This document shows, one piece after another, positions 16,871 to 26,019 of a stretch of DNA of 32,677 bases. The position numbers and the translations under genes are program-made. The stretch spans positions 1-32,677 of the forward strand of contig VGJU01000017.1 in assembly GCA_016867335.1 (NCBI GenBank), written 5' to 3'. This DNA is from Candidatus Zixiibacteriota bacterium. GTDB taxonomy: Bacteria > JAAXHH01. Under the pieces are notes generated by a model. It worked only from the letters and a program-made list of their open reading frames with translations. It did no database searches and was not told the DNA's origin. Within the stretch, counting starts at the first letter, position 1, and the number at the start of each line of letters is the position of its first letter.

Positions 16871-18430
16871 TTGCGCTACCTCTGTACCCCAACGCAAATG
16901 CGCGCAATCGACCGCCGGGTCATCGAATCCTTCGGTATTTCAGGGTTTACACTGATGGAACGGGCCGGCGCGGCCGTAGCGCGCGCGGCCGCCGCCATGC
17001 TGGGCACCCCCGCAGAAAAACGCATCGTCGTCTGCTGTGGAAAAGGAAACAACGGCGGTGACGGTTTTGTGGCGGCGCGGCATCTCAAAAAACAAAACGC
17101 AAACGTCCGCTGTCTTCTTTTTGCCGACCGCGTCGCCGTTTCGGGCGATGCCGCGCGGCATCTCGCCGCTATGGAACAGATCGGCGTATCTGCAGAATCC
17201 ATCCCCCAAAACGTCGTGTTGCCGTCGATCGAGGCCGATCTGGTCGTAGACGCGCTTCTGGGAACCGGTTTGAACGGCCCGCCACGCGGAGCCGTCGCCA
17301 CCGCCATCCATGCGATCAACACCTGCGCCGCTCCCGTATTGTCGGTCGATACACCGTCCGGACTGACATCGGACACAGGCTTCCCGAATCCAGCCGAACG
17401 CGCCGGATGGACCTGTGTCAAAGCCGATCGTACCGTAACCATCGCCCTTATTAAGACCGATTTGGCCGTATATCCGGGCAAGGCATGGTGCGGGAAGGTG
17501 GACGTGGCCGACATCGGGTTTCCTCCGGAGGCCGTTGCGGCGGAAAAACTGTGGATGACGCTTCCCGAAGCGACCGACATGAAAGCCTTGCTTCCCATGC
17601 GCGGTCCTGTCTTTCACAAAGGCGACTGCGGACGCGCGGCCGTGGTAGCGGGTTCCGTGGGAATGACCGGCGCGGCAACACTGACAGCTCTGGCCGCGAT
17701 GCGTTCCGGAATCGGGATGACGCTTGTATGCCTACCCGCAAGCCTCGCCGACATCATGGCCGTAAAACTGACCGAGGTCATGATTCGCCCGCTTCCGGAA
17801 ACCTCCTCGCGCACGCTAAGCCTTGCCGCACTCGAAGATATCGCCGGTCTCCACACTTGGGCCGACGCGCTGGCCATAGGCCCGGGTCTCTCCCGACACC
17901 CGGAGACTGCGGCCCTGATCCGTCATGTGACGACACACGCCACGCTTCCGATCGTACTCGATGCCGACGGGCTAAACGCCTTTGCCGGTCATCCAGACCT
18001 GTGGGCAACCTGTCAGGCTCCCATAGCCATAACCCCGCACGAAGGCGAACTGTCCCGTCTTATGGACTTGTCCATCTCCGAAATCGCCTCCGACCGAGTG
18101 TCTGCCGCGCGCCGCGCCGCAAAGCGGTTCAACGTCGTCGTAGCGCTCAAAGGGGCCGGTACGGTGGTGGCCTCTCCCACAGGCGAAACGTCGATCAACC
18201 CTACGGGCAACGCAGGCATGGCCACCGCCGGGTCGGGCGACGTGCTTACCGGCATCATCACCGCTTTTTCCGCCGGCGGGCTAAAGATGTGGGACGCCGT
18301 CCGGCTTGGCGTGTATCTTCATGGTCTGTCCGGTGACATCGCCGCCGCTCGTCTCGGCATGAGAAGCCTCATCGCCGGCGATCTCATCGATGTGCTGCCA
18401 CAAGCGTTTATGCAACTGGAAACCGCATGA
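16871..18430 (+). CDS. nnr: Bifunctional NAD(P)HX epimerase / ADP-dependent NAD(P)HX dehydratase
   Basis: MRAIDRRVIESFGISGFTLMERAGAAVA...CGKGNNGGDGFVAARHL (YjeF_N); HKGDCGRAAVVAGSVGMTGAATLTALAAMRSG, NPTGNAGMATAGSGDVLTGII (carbohydrate kinase fold); TTG start. Confidence 0.93.
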   Translation: MRYLCTPTQMRAIDRRVIESFGISGFTLMERAGAAVARAAAAMLGTPAEKRIVVCCGKGNNGGDGFVAARHLKKQNANVRCLLFADRVAVSGDAARHLAAMEQIGVSAESIPQNVVLPSIEADLVVDALLGTGLNGPPRGAVATAIHAINTCAAPVLSVDTPSGLTSDTGFPNPAERAGWTCVKADRTVTIALIKTDLAVYPGKAWCGKVDVADIGFPPEAVAAEKLWMTLPEATDMKALLPMRGPVFHKGDCGRAAVVAGSVGMTGAATLTALAAMRSGIGMTLVCLPASLADIMAVKLTEVMIRPLPETSSRTLSLAALEDIAGLHTWADALAIGPGLSRHPETAALIRHVTTHATLPIVLDADGLNAFAGHPDLWATCQAPIAITPHEGELSRLMDLSISEIASDRVSAARRAAKRFNVVVALKGAGTVVASPTGETSINPTGNAGMATAGSGDVLTGIITAFSAGGLKMWDAVRLGVYLHGLSGDIAAARLGMRSLIAGDLIDVLPQAFMQLETA

Positions 18431-20109
18431 TCCGTCCATCGTTTTTCCTCGTCATCCTGTATACGCTGGCGATCCTGTGCCCGATCGGTGGGCCGGTCTT
18501 TGCGCAGACCTCCTATCGCCCCGATGACTGGGAAAGCTACAGCACCCATCGTTTTGTCTCCTCCATCGCCGTCGGATTGCGCTATGTGTATTTTGCGACG
18601 TCAGGAGGCGTCGGTCGATACGATCTGATCAAGGAAACTTGGATCGCCCCGATTACCACAGGCGACGGACTACCGGATCATCAGGTGGATGCGGTCGCCT
18701 TAGACCGGCTGTTCGGCGATCTGTGGTGCGCTACCCCCAGAGGCGTAGGGCGGTACAACGAAACATCGCTCGGCTGGACAATCTATACCTCCGGAGCCGG
18801 GAAGTCGCTTACCGATGTCCGTTCCATAGGTGTTACCGAAGCAGGACAAGTGTTATTCGACACCGGCATGGGCATGGTCGCTTTTGACCTGAGAACGTAT
18901 CGGTGGCTCTCCGAAGAAGACGGTCTATGGAGAAAAATTAGCCCAGCCGAGATTCGGTGGTATGGCGAGCTCGACCGGAAAACGTATACCTATCCCCGGT
19001 TCCGAACCGACCACGACTATTTTTTTGATCCACCGAAGTCGATCGGCAGTCGCTACGATACGTATCCCGTCTCTTCTTTCGAAGAGGATCGAAACGGGCG
19101 AGTTTGGATCGGCACGTGGGGGCTCAACGTAGGCAAGGCGTCGCTTCGTTCATGGGCGATGTCGATGGAGCGGGTAGGACTTTACAACCGCAATGTCCGC
19201 GTCATTACCGCTGACGGAGACAATCTTTGGTTTGGCGGCGAGCCGGACCGCTATGGTATGCTCCCCTCGCGGTTTCCCTTGCACATCGGCCCTGCACGCG
19301 AAAACGGCGGGATTACACGCTATAACCGCAAAACAGGCGAATGGACGTATTTTTTACCGTATGAGACGGAAGGACTCACCACAGGCGATGTCCGTGCCAT
19401 CGCGGCGGACAGCCGTCAGGTGTGGATCGGAACCGATGCGGGTGTCGCCGTGTTCGACAAAACCGAAGACGTGTGGACATCCGTTCCCATACAGGGCATG
19501 ACTTCCACCGATGTAACCTGTCTCGCGCTCACGTCGACCGATGTCTGGATCGGAACCACCGCCGGAGTAAATCGTCTCGACCGTCCGACCCGAAGTATCA
19601 CACCGGTCGCTATCGCGGAACTGCGCAGGACGCGCGTCTACGACATTGCAACGGACGACCGGAAAGCCATCTGGGTGGCGACCGACCGAGGGGTGTATCA
19701 GCGCAGTTCCTCCGGAACATGGGGCAAAATCGAAGTCCCCGACAGCGTGGGACTTGGCACTCCGTCGCTAAACATCGAATCCGATGGCCCCATGCTCTGG
19801 TTTTCCGGTGGATCCTCGCTGACGGTTTACGACCGGAATACCGGCGTATGGAAACCCTTTTTGCTTCCGCTCGCGGTCGGAAACTCCATCGGCAGTCTGC
19901 GTATTTCCGAACGATGGGCGTGGATCGGAGGCACAAGCGGAGCGGCTCGATTTGACCGGAAAAAGGAAACGTGGAGAACCTTTACCCGTCGGGACGGTCT
20001 GATCGACGATACGGTTCAGAGCGCGCTTCCCGACGGCGACTCTGTGTGGTTTGGCACGCCGCAAGGCGTTACCCGGTTTTTCTGGAACGATCCTGCACGG
20101 GAACGATGA
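18427..20109 (+). CDS. Secreted beta-propeller protein (two-component-regulator-propeller type repeats)
   Basis: Signal peptide FFLVILYTLAILCPIGGPVFAQ; repeated blades (LWCATPRGVGRYN, VWIGTDAGVAVFDK, VWIGTTAGVNRLDR, IWVATDRGVYQRS, VWFGTPQGVTRF). Confidence 0.88.
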   Translation: MIRPSFFLVILYTLAILCPIGGPVFAQTSYRPDDWESYSTHRFVSSIAVGLRYVYFATSGGVGRYDLIKETWIAPITTGDGLPDHQVDAVALDRLFGDLWCATPRGVGRYNETSLGWTIYTSGAGKSLTDVRSIGVTEAGQVLFDTGMGMVAFDLRTYRWLSEEDGLWRKISPAEIRWYGELDRKTYTYPRFRTDHDYFFDPPKSIGSRYDTYPVSSFEEDRNGRVWIGTWGLNVGKASLRSWAMSMERVGLYNRNVRVITADGDNLWFGGEPDRYGMLPSRFPLHIGPARENGGITRYNRKTGEWTYFLPYETEGLTTGDVRAIAADSRQVWIGTDAGVAVFDKTEDVWTSVPIQGMTSTDVTCLALTSTDVWIGTTAGVNRLDRPTRSITPVAIAELRRTRVYDIATDDRKAIWVATDRGVYQRSSSGTWGKIEVPDSVGLGTPSLNIESDGPMLWFSGGSSLTVYDRNTGVWKPFLLPLAVGNSIGSLRISERWAWIGGTSGAARFDRKKETWRTFTRRDGLIDDTVQSALPDGDSVWFGTPQGVTRFFWNDPARER

Positions 20110-20153
20110 TTATTTTGAACAGAACAGCGCGTGCATACCTTGCAGCAAGCCGC

Positions 20154-20319
20154 GGGGTAAACGAGCGAACTCCAAACCATCAACATATCTTCCGGCAGAA
20201 CGGCGGCAAGAGCGCCTACTCCTTACTGTCGAAGATGGCTTGCGGTACTATTGGCAAGCGTACTCCCCGCAGGTGGAAGACGTAAAGCTGTCTTCGGATG
20301 GCTGCGGGGGAGGCTTCAA
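20154..20319 (+). repeat. Dispersed repeat copy B (inverted relative to copy A at 1979-2141)
   Basis: gcggggtaaacgagcgaactccaaaccatcaacatatcttccggcagaacggcggcaagagcgcctactccttactgtcgaagatggcttgcggtactattggcaagcg...gtcttcggatggctgcgggggaggcttcaat. Confidence 0.9.
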
Positions 20320-20348
20320 TTAGAAACTTTTTTACACGGGAGTAGCGA

Positions 20349-21281
20349 GTGAAAATTCTGGTTACGGGTGGTGCGGGCTTTATGGGCTCACATGTAGCCG
20401 AACGTCTGTTACGCGACGGACACCGCGTGGCGGTTGTGGACAACCTATCCACCGGATTTGCCGAAAATGTGCCCCCCGATGCCACGCTGTGCAGAGCGGA
20501 TATACGAGACGAATACATGACGGAGGTATTCGAACGCGAGCGTCCGGATGCCGTGTGTCATCATGCGGCGCAACTGGATGTCCGCGTGTCGATGATCGAT
20601 CCGCTGTTCGATGCGGATGTCAATATCCGAGGTTCTTTGCGACTGATGGATCTGTGCGTGCGGCATGGGGTTCGAAAATTCGTATTTGCGTCCACCGGTG
20701 GAGCGATCTATGGTGAAGACCGGATACCGGCCTCGGAAAAGGACATGCCGCGTCCCGTATCGGGTTACGGGGTAGCCAAACTCTCGGTGGAACAGTACCT
20801 GCACTGTTTTCACGTCAACTATGGTCTTGTCTATACCGCGCTCCGATATGCCAATGTGTACGGCCCCCGGCAGAATGCGCACGGCGAAGCCGGCGTCGTC
20901 GCCATTTTTTGCGACCGTCTGCTGACCGGCACTCCGGCGACTCTATATGGAGATGGCGGCCAAACCCGGGATTTCGTGTACGTAAGCGATGTGGTAGAAG
21001 CCAACGCGCTGGCGATGAACAGCGATGTCGTAGGGTCGTTCAATATCGGAACGGGTCGAGAGACCGACATTAATCGGTTATACGGCATTCTGGCAGAACT
21101 GGCGGGGGTTGTCGATCCGCCTTGCTACGGACCGGCCAAACCCGGAGAGCAACGCCGTAGCGTATTGGACTGCACGCTTGCCCGTGAAACGTTCGGCTGG
21201 TCGCCACAGGTGTCGCTCGATGCCGGGCTTGAAAAAACGATGACTTTTTTCCGTGACCGCGAGAAAGAAACGAGAAAATGA
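20349..21281 (+). CDS. NAD-dependent epimerase/dehydratase (UDP-glucose 4-epimerase-like extended SDR)
   Basis: MKILVTGGAGFMGSHVAERLL...VDNLSTG...HHAAQLDVRVS...YGVAKLSVEQYL...ALRYANVYGPRQ. Confidence 0.93.
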   Translation: MKILVTGGAGFMGSHVAERLLRDGHRVAVVDNLSTGFAENVPPDATLCRADIRDEYMTEVFERERPDAVCHHAAQLDVRVSMIDPLFDADVNIRGSLRLMDLCVRHGVRKFVFASTGGAIYGEDRIPASEKDMPRPVSGYGVAKLSVEQYLHCFHVNYGLVYTALRYANVYGPRQNAHGEAGVVAIFCDRLLTGTPATLYGDGGQTRDFVYVSDVVEANALAMNSDVVGSFNIGTGRETDINRLYGILAELAGVVDPPCYGPAKPGEQRRSVLDCTLARETFGWSPQVSLDAGLEKTMTFFRDREKETRK

Positions 21282-22138
21282 CGACGGAAGAACAAGACGA
21301 AGCGCACTCCCTGATCGACCGGGCGCTCAGGGAAGATGTAGGCGACGGCGATATCACCACCGAGTGGACCATACCGCCCGATGCCTGCGCTACAGCCCGC
21401 TTTATCGCCAAACAACCGGGAGTGGCCGCCGGACTGGAGATGGCAGGCATGGTATTCGAACGGCTCGACCCGCGTGTGCGGATGACGCAGACGATGCGAG
21501 ACGGCGACCGGGTGGAGATCGGACAGATCTTGGCGGAAGTAAGCGGACCGGCACGCGCCATTTTGAGCGGAGAGCGCACCGCGCTCAACATCGTCCGCCA
21601 CCTGTCGGGTGTCGCCACCCTGACCCGTAGATACGTGGAGGCCGTAGCGGGAACAGGCACGGCGATTCTCGACACCCGCAAGACAACACCCGGTATGCGT
21701 CGTCTAGAAAAAGCGGCGGTGCGGGCAGGCGGTGGCGTCAATCACCGGGTGGGGCTGTTCGACATGGTGTTGATCAAAGACAACCACATTGCGGCGGCGG
21801 GTGGTATTACGCAGGCGATCATGCGCTGTCGGGAACGCATAAAACCGGACGAACCGGTAAAAATCGAAGTGGAAACCGCTACGCTCGAACAGGTGCGAGA
21901 GGCGGTCTCGCTTCCAATAGACCGGATCATGCTCGACAACATGCCGCTCGACCTGATGCGCCGAGCCGTAGAGATCGTCCACTCCGACGGTTCAGCACGA
22001 CGCATCGAACTCGAAGCCTCCGGCGCGATCACGCTCGAACGGGTCCGCGACGTGGCGGAGACGGGCGTGGATATGATCTCGGTCGGCGCGCTCACCCATT
22101 CCGCGCCCGCGCTCGATATCAGTCTCGACATCACATAG
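21278..22138 (+). CDS. nadC: Nicotinate-nucleotide pyrophosphorylase (carboxylating)
   Basis: ALREDVGDGDITTEWTIP...ERTALNIVRHLSGVATLT...ILDTRKTTPGMRRLEKAAVRAGGGVNHRVGLFDMVLIKDNHI...ASGAITLERVRDVAETGVDMISVGALTHS. Confidence 0.96.
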   Translation: MTTEEQDEAHSLIDRALREDVGDGDITTEWTIPPDACATARFIAKQPGVAAGLEMAGMVFERLDPRVRMTQTMRDGDRVEIGQILAEVSGPARAILSGERTALNIVRHLSGVATLTRRYVEAVAGTGTAILDTRKTTPGMRRLEKAAVRAGGGVNHRVGLFDMVLIKDNHIAAAGGITQAIMRCRERIKPDEPVKIEVETATLEQVREAVSLPIDRIMLDNMPLDLMRRAVEIVHSDGSARRIELEASGAITLERVRDVAETGVDMISVGALTHSAPALDISLDIT

Positions 22139-22961
22139 CGGCGGGAGACCGTGGTATCGTCTCCAACGGTTTTACGATCTTTCTCCGCTCCGGAGTAAGT
22201 CTTTCGAGTAACGCCGGAGAAGGCTCGTATCCGTAGCGAAAATTCCCCCACGACGGTCCGTACCGGTATACCGCCACGCGCCGGATACCGGGGTTGCGGC
22301 GTCTTGCCGATCCGTGCGAGATGCCGTCTACAAACAGAATCGCATCTCCGGCTTGGAGTTCGACCTCCACCGCGCCTTCTAAGCCCTCGACCGAGACGCC
22401 TTCGGGTTTCATCCGATGCATGTCGAAATGCGGATGTTTGAAATTCGACTTGTGACTGCCGGGGATAAGCATGGTTCCGCCGTCACCGTGACCGATATCG
22501 GTAAGCGCCAACAGCATGTTGACCTGACCACACATAAACCGCCCGTTGTGATAGCGGAACTGGTTGCGCATAATAGGCGGATAGCCCCCTGAATGTAACC
22601 CGATGGCCTCCCCCGGTCCTCTGAAGTTGGCAAAATTTTCATCGATGAAAAGCGGCCCGTGGTGATAATCGAACGTGCCTTCTCCACCGACAAAATGCTT
22701 GATCTTTCCGATCCATGCGGGATGGTCGATCAACTCTTCGAACGGCTCTCCCGCCTCATAGATTTGCTGGTAGTTCAGCCCGTCGTGCGTGCCGTAGGTA
22801 TGACCGTGGATATACCCGTGCCACTGTCCCTGTTCTATCGCTGGAATGGCATTGAGACAAGTGTTCAGCGCCGCGACTTCGGAAGCGTTCAGCGCCTGCC
22901 TTAATACGATAAAACCGTTCAGATCGAAAAGATAGGTTTCAAGATCGGTCGGTCTCTCCAT
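22131..22961 (-). CDS. Phytanoyl-CoA dioxygenase (PhyH) family protein
   Basis: MERPTDLETYLFDLNGFIVLRQALNASEV...GLHSGGYPP...ALTDIGHGDGGTMLIPGSHKSNFKHP...GDAILFVDGISHGS; GGAGGA RBS before ATG 22961. Confidence 0.9.
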   Translation of the reverse strand: MERPTDLETYLFDLNGFIVLRQALNASEVAALNTCLNAIPAIEQGQWHGYIHGHTYGTHDGLNYQQIYEAGEPFEELIDHPAWIGKIKHFVGGEGTFDYHHGPLFIDENFANFRGPGEAIGLHSGGYPPIMRNQFRYHNGRFMCGQVNMLLALTDIGHGDGGTMLIPGSHKSNFKHPHFDMHRMKPEGVSVEGLEGAVEVELQAGDAILFVDGISHGSARRRNPGIRRVAVYRYGPSWGNFRYGYEPSPALLERLTPERRKIVKPLETIPRSPAAM

Positions 22962-23229
22962 GATTCCTCCGAAAAAGTAAAAAACCTGTGTCGGCCGGCG
23001 TCCGACAAATGCGCGAAGCATGGTCAAACCGGAAACAAAAAACGGAAGCCCGGTACATGTCACTCCTTTTTGCCGAGAAGCAAAAGCCGTGTTTTGCACA
23101 GTATACACCAAACCCGAGGGTGAGACAATCAAAACCGGGCAAAGGCCCTTATCCTGTTCAATTCATGTAATACCTTGATTAACAGTATATTATATCCATT
23201 TTTATTTTGTTATTTCAAAAATATCCTTC

Positions 23230-24017
23230 CCTTTGAAGCGCCGGAACCCTATAAGCGACGCTGGGAAGCCAGAAACATCGTGCTACCCGATAATTTCGAG
23301 GTGAACGATCCCACCATTCGGACCCAAACGATACGCGATCGCCGGTGTTATTACGCGATGATCGAAAACCTCGACTGGAACGTCGGGCGACTTTCCTCTT
23401 ATCTAGGCGAATCGCGGCTTCGGGAAGAGACAGTGGTGATTTTTATGTCCGACCATGGGGAACTGGCGGGGAGTCACGGGCTGTTCGAAAAACAGTGGCC
23501 TTACGAAGAGTCGATCGGGATTCCTTTTTTTATGGCGGATCCCCGTATTCCGGATCGCGCTGGCACACAGCTTTACGACCCCGTGTGTACGGAAGACTTG
23601 TTCCCCACGTTTCTGGGACTGGCCGGGCTTTCGCCCCGGTCCAACCTGCTGGGGACCGATCTGACTCCCTTGATTCAAGGGCAAGCAAAAAACATGGATC
23701 GGCCGGGTGTTTTGTTGGAGTTTGTCGCGGAGACAAGAACGGGGATGCCTTTTTGCGGAAATGGCTGGCGAGGGTTTCGCTCGGAACGGTATAAATATAC
23801 CGTACTTGGCGATACTGCAGGCGTTCCATGGCAATTTTTTGATCTCAAACAGGATCCTTTCGAGCGTAACAACCTTATCGATGCACCGCCGTATCAAACC
23901 GAGATTGCCCGCCATCACCGGTTTTTGCTGGATCGGATGCGCGAAACCGGTGATCACTTCACCCTGCTACCCACTTTTGGCTGTTCTGGGTTCAATATGC
24001 CCTACCCCGATCTCTGA
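23230..24017 (+). pseudogene. Sulfatase, C-terminal fragment (N-terminal catalytic region missing)
   Basis: YKRRWEARNIVLPDNFEVNDP...YYAMIENLDWNVGRL...VIFMSDHGELAGSHGLFEKQWPYEESIGIPFFM...EDLFPTFLGLAGL...LFDLKQDPFERNNLI; the C/S-x-P-x-R formylglycine motif and N-half are absent; ORF opens in an AT-rich segment. Confidence 0.8.
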
Positions 24018-24065
24018 CGGATTTTCTTTGATGGCCAACTGACACGCCGGTCTTTTCATCTTGAC

Positions 24066-24109
24066 GCAAGAAAGCGGATGGTCCATTTTGGAACTATCCG
24101 CTTTCTTGC
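24066..24109. terminator. Strong hairpin (14-bp perfect stem), probable transcription terminator
   Basis: gcaagaaagcggat-ggtccattttggaact-atccgctttcttgc. Confidence 0.8.
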
Positions 24110-24157
24110 TATAAGCGACTCTATGAAATTTTAGTGGTTCGATGAGGTTGCTTGGGT

Positions 24158-24526
24158 ATGGCGCTTATTCTCGTGGCAGACGATCAAGAACAAATCCGGC
24201 TCATGCTCAAAAGTCTATTCGAGCAGTTCGGGTACGAGGTATTGCTTGCGATAAACGAACCCGAGGCGCTTGCCCGGTACCATTCGCAACCCGCCGATCT
24301 TGTCATCACCGACATCATGATGCCGGACATGGAAGGCATCGAGACCATTCGCGAATTACGCAAGATCAACCCCGGCGTCCGGATCATCGCCATGTCGGGC
24401 GGTGGCACCATCCGCGCCAACGAGTACTTGCGCATGGCCAGCATGTTCGGTGCGCGTCGGGTCATCGAAAAGCCCTTTGACTTACGCGACATGCTGATAG
24501 CCGTCCGCGCCTGTCTCGCCGACTGA
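24158..24526 (+). CDS. Stand-alone response regulator receiver protein (CheY-like)
   Basis: MALILVADDQEQIRLMLKSLFEQFGYEVLLA...DLVITDIMMPDMEGIETI...IIAMSGGG...VIEKPFDLRDML. Confidence 0.93.
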   Translation: MALILVADDQEQIRLMLKSLFEQFGYEVLLAINEPEALARYHSQPADLVITDIMMPDMEGIETIRELRKINPGVRIIAMSGGGTIRANEYLRMASMFGARRVIEKPFDLRDMLIAVRACLAD

Positions 24527-25351
24527 TCAGACCGTCGTTTCCTGCCCGATCCGCCGGTTTTTGAGCGCCGGCAACACCGTCCGCACCTTTTCCAAATACT
24601 CCATGTCGAGTTCGGCCATGATGACCGTCTCGGCGTCCGATGCCTGCGCAACCACCGTCCCCCATGGGTCGATGATCATGCTGCGACCATAGCAGATGCT
24701 GGCGTCGGGTTTGATACCGACCTGGTTGCAAGCAAGGACATACACCTGATTTTCTATGGCACGCGCGCGCAACAACACCTCCCAATGGTCTCGCCCGGTT
24801 TTCATGGCAAACGCGGCCGGCACGGCGACGATATGCGCGCCTCGATCCGCAAGCGCCCGATAAAGTTCCGGAAACCGAAGATCGTAGCATATCGTAATCC
24901 CGATCGTCCCAAACGGCGTGTCGTCCGTCACCACCTCCTGCCCGTGTTCGACGGCCTGTGATTCGACGACGACGACTTCTCCGGGCGCGATAAGTTCGAA
25001 AAGGTGTATCTTGCGATAAATCGTCCGGATATTGCCGTCCGGCCCGATAAACAGGTTGGTGTTGTACACCTTTTCCTGGCCGGGTATACACTCGAAAAAC
25101 GTGCCACCGACAAGATACACCCCATGACGGCGCGCCGCCTCCCGCAACGTCTCGGAGGTCGGTCCGTGCAACGGCTCGGCCATCTGACGCATTCGATCCA
25201 AACTGTGGACATAGACAAACATTTCCGGAAGCACGACGATGCGGGCGCCTTGGTCCGCCGCCTGCGCAATCCCGGCCACAGCCTTTTTCCGGTTTTCCTG
25301 CACGTTGTCCTGCGCGTCCATCTGAACGATGGCCGCCATGATTCCCGCCAT
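24527..25351 (-). CDS. Carbon-nitrogen hydrolase (nitrilase superfamily, Nit2/omega-amidase-like)
   Basis: VVLPEMFVYVHS, RTIYRKIHLFEL, GITICYDLRFPELYRAL: Glu-Lys-Cys triad context. Confidence 0.93.
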   Translation of the reverse strand: MAGIMAAIVQMDAQDNVQENRKKAVAGIAQAADQGARIVVLPEMFVYVHSLDRMRQMAEPLHGPTSETLREAARRHGVYLVGGTFFECIPGQEKVYNTNLFIGPDGNIRTIYRKIHLFELIAPGEVVVVESQAVEHGQEVVTDDTPFGTIGITICYDLRFPELYRALADRGAHIVAVPAAFAMKTGRDHWEVLLRARAIENQVYVLACNQVGIKPDASICYGRSMIIDPWGTVVAQASDAETVIMAELDMEYLEKVRTVLPALKNRRIGQETTV

Positions 25352-25622
25352 TTTTATCCTCCTGGTAAACGTGTCGGCTCGGGCTTCGATGAGCAAGTTG
25401 TTTTATCTGTGTTACGCAAACCGCTCAACAAGCCACGTCGATGCGCAAAAAGTCGCCGGAGTCGCGTTGACGGGCAAACTTGTGTGCTGTCTGCAAAAAA
25501 TTCTTCAAGTTTTGCCAACCGGCTTGACAGGCCATCGCTACAGGCATATAGGTAAAGCTCGGGGGCTATTTGACCCCAGCGGTTGTACCGCTTCTTTTAT
25601 CCAACCAAACCCACCGGAGCCG

Positions 25623-26015
25623 ATGATGTCGGAAGAATTGGACACCGATACGATCGTAGACCGTATCGTCGAAGAAGACCCTCGTTATCCTCGTCAGGCG
25701 TACGGTTTTATGATGGAAGCGCTAAAACATACGACCGGAAAACTGCCCGTGCGTCGTCATGTGACCGGCCAGGAGCTTTCGCTTAGCATTCGGGAATACG
25801 CCATCAGGCAGTTTGGGATTTCCACGCGCTTTATCCTGAGTCAGTGGGGGATTACCCGCACACGCGACTTTGGAGAGATCGTTTTCAATCTGGTTCGCGC
25901 CGGGTTGATGCGCAAAACCGAAGAAGATTCCATCGACGACTTTGACGACATGTACGATTTCGAAACCGAATTCGACCGGAATTTTGTCATCACAGTCGAT
26001 AAAACGGTGTGCTGA
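25623..26015 (+). CDS. Minf_1886-family hypothetical protein
   Basis: RIVEEDPRYPRQAYGFMMEALKHTTGKLPVRRHVTGQELSLSIREYAIRQFG...WGITRTRDFGEIVFNLVRAGLMRKTEEDSIDDFDDMYDFETEF resembles the conserved uncharacterized Minf_1886 family. Confidence 0.75.
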   Translation: MMSEELDTDTIVDRIVEEDPRYPRQAYGFMMEALKHTTGKLPVRRHVTGQELSLSIREYAIRQFGISTRFILSQWGITRTRDFGEIVFNLVRAGLMRKTEEDSIDDFDDMYDFETEFDRNFVITVDKTVC

Positions 26016-26019
26016 CCGA

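Noticed and set aside
17485-18336. 283-aa plus ORF in an alternative frame of nnr
   Set aside because: Overlaps the NAD(P)HX dehydratase frame; Arg-rich nonsense composition.
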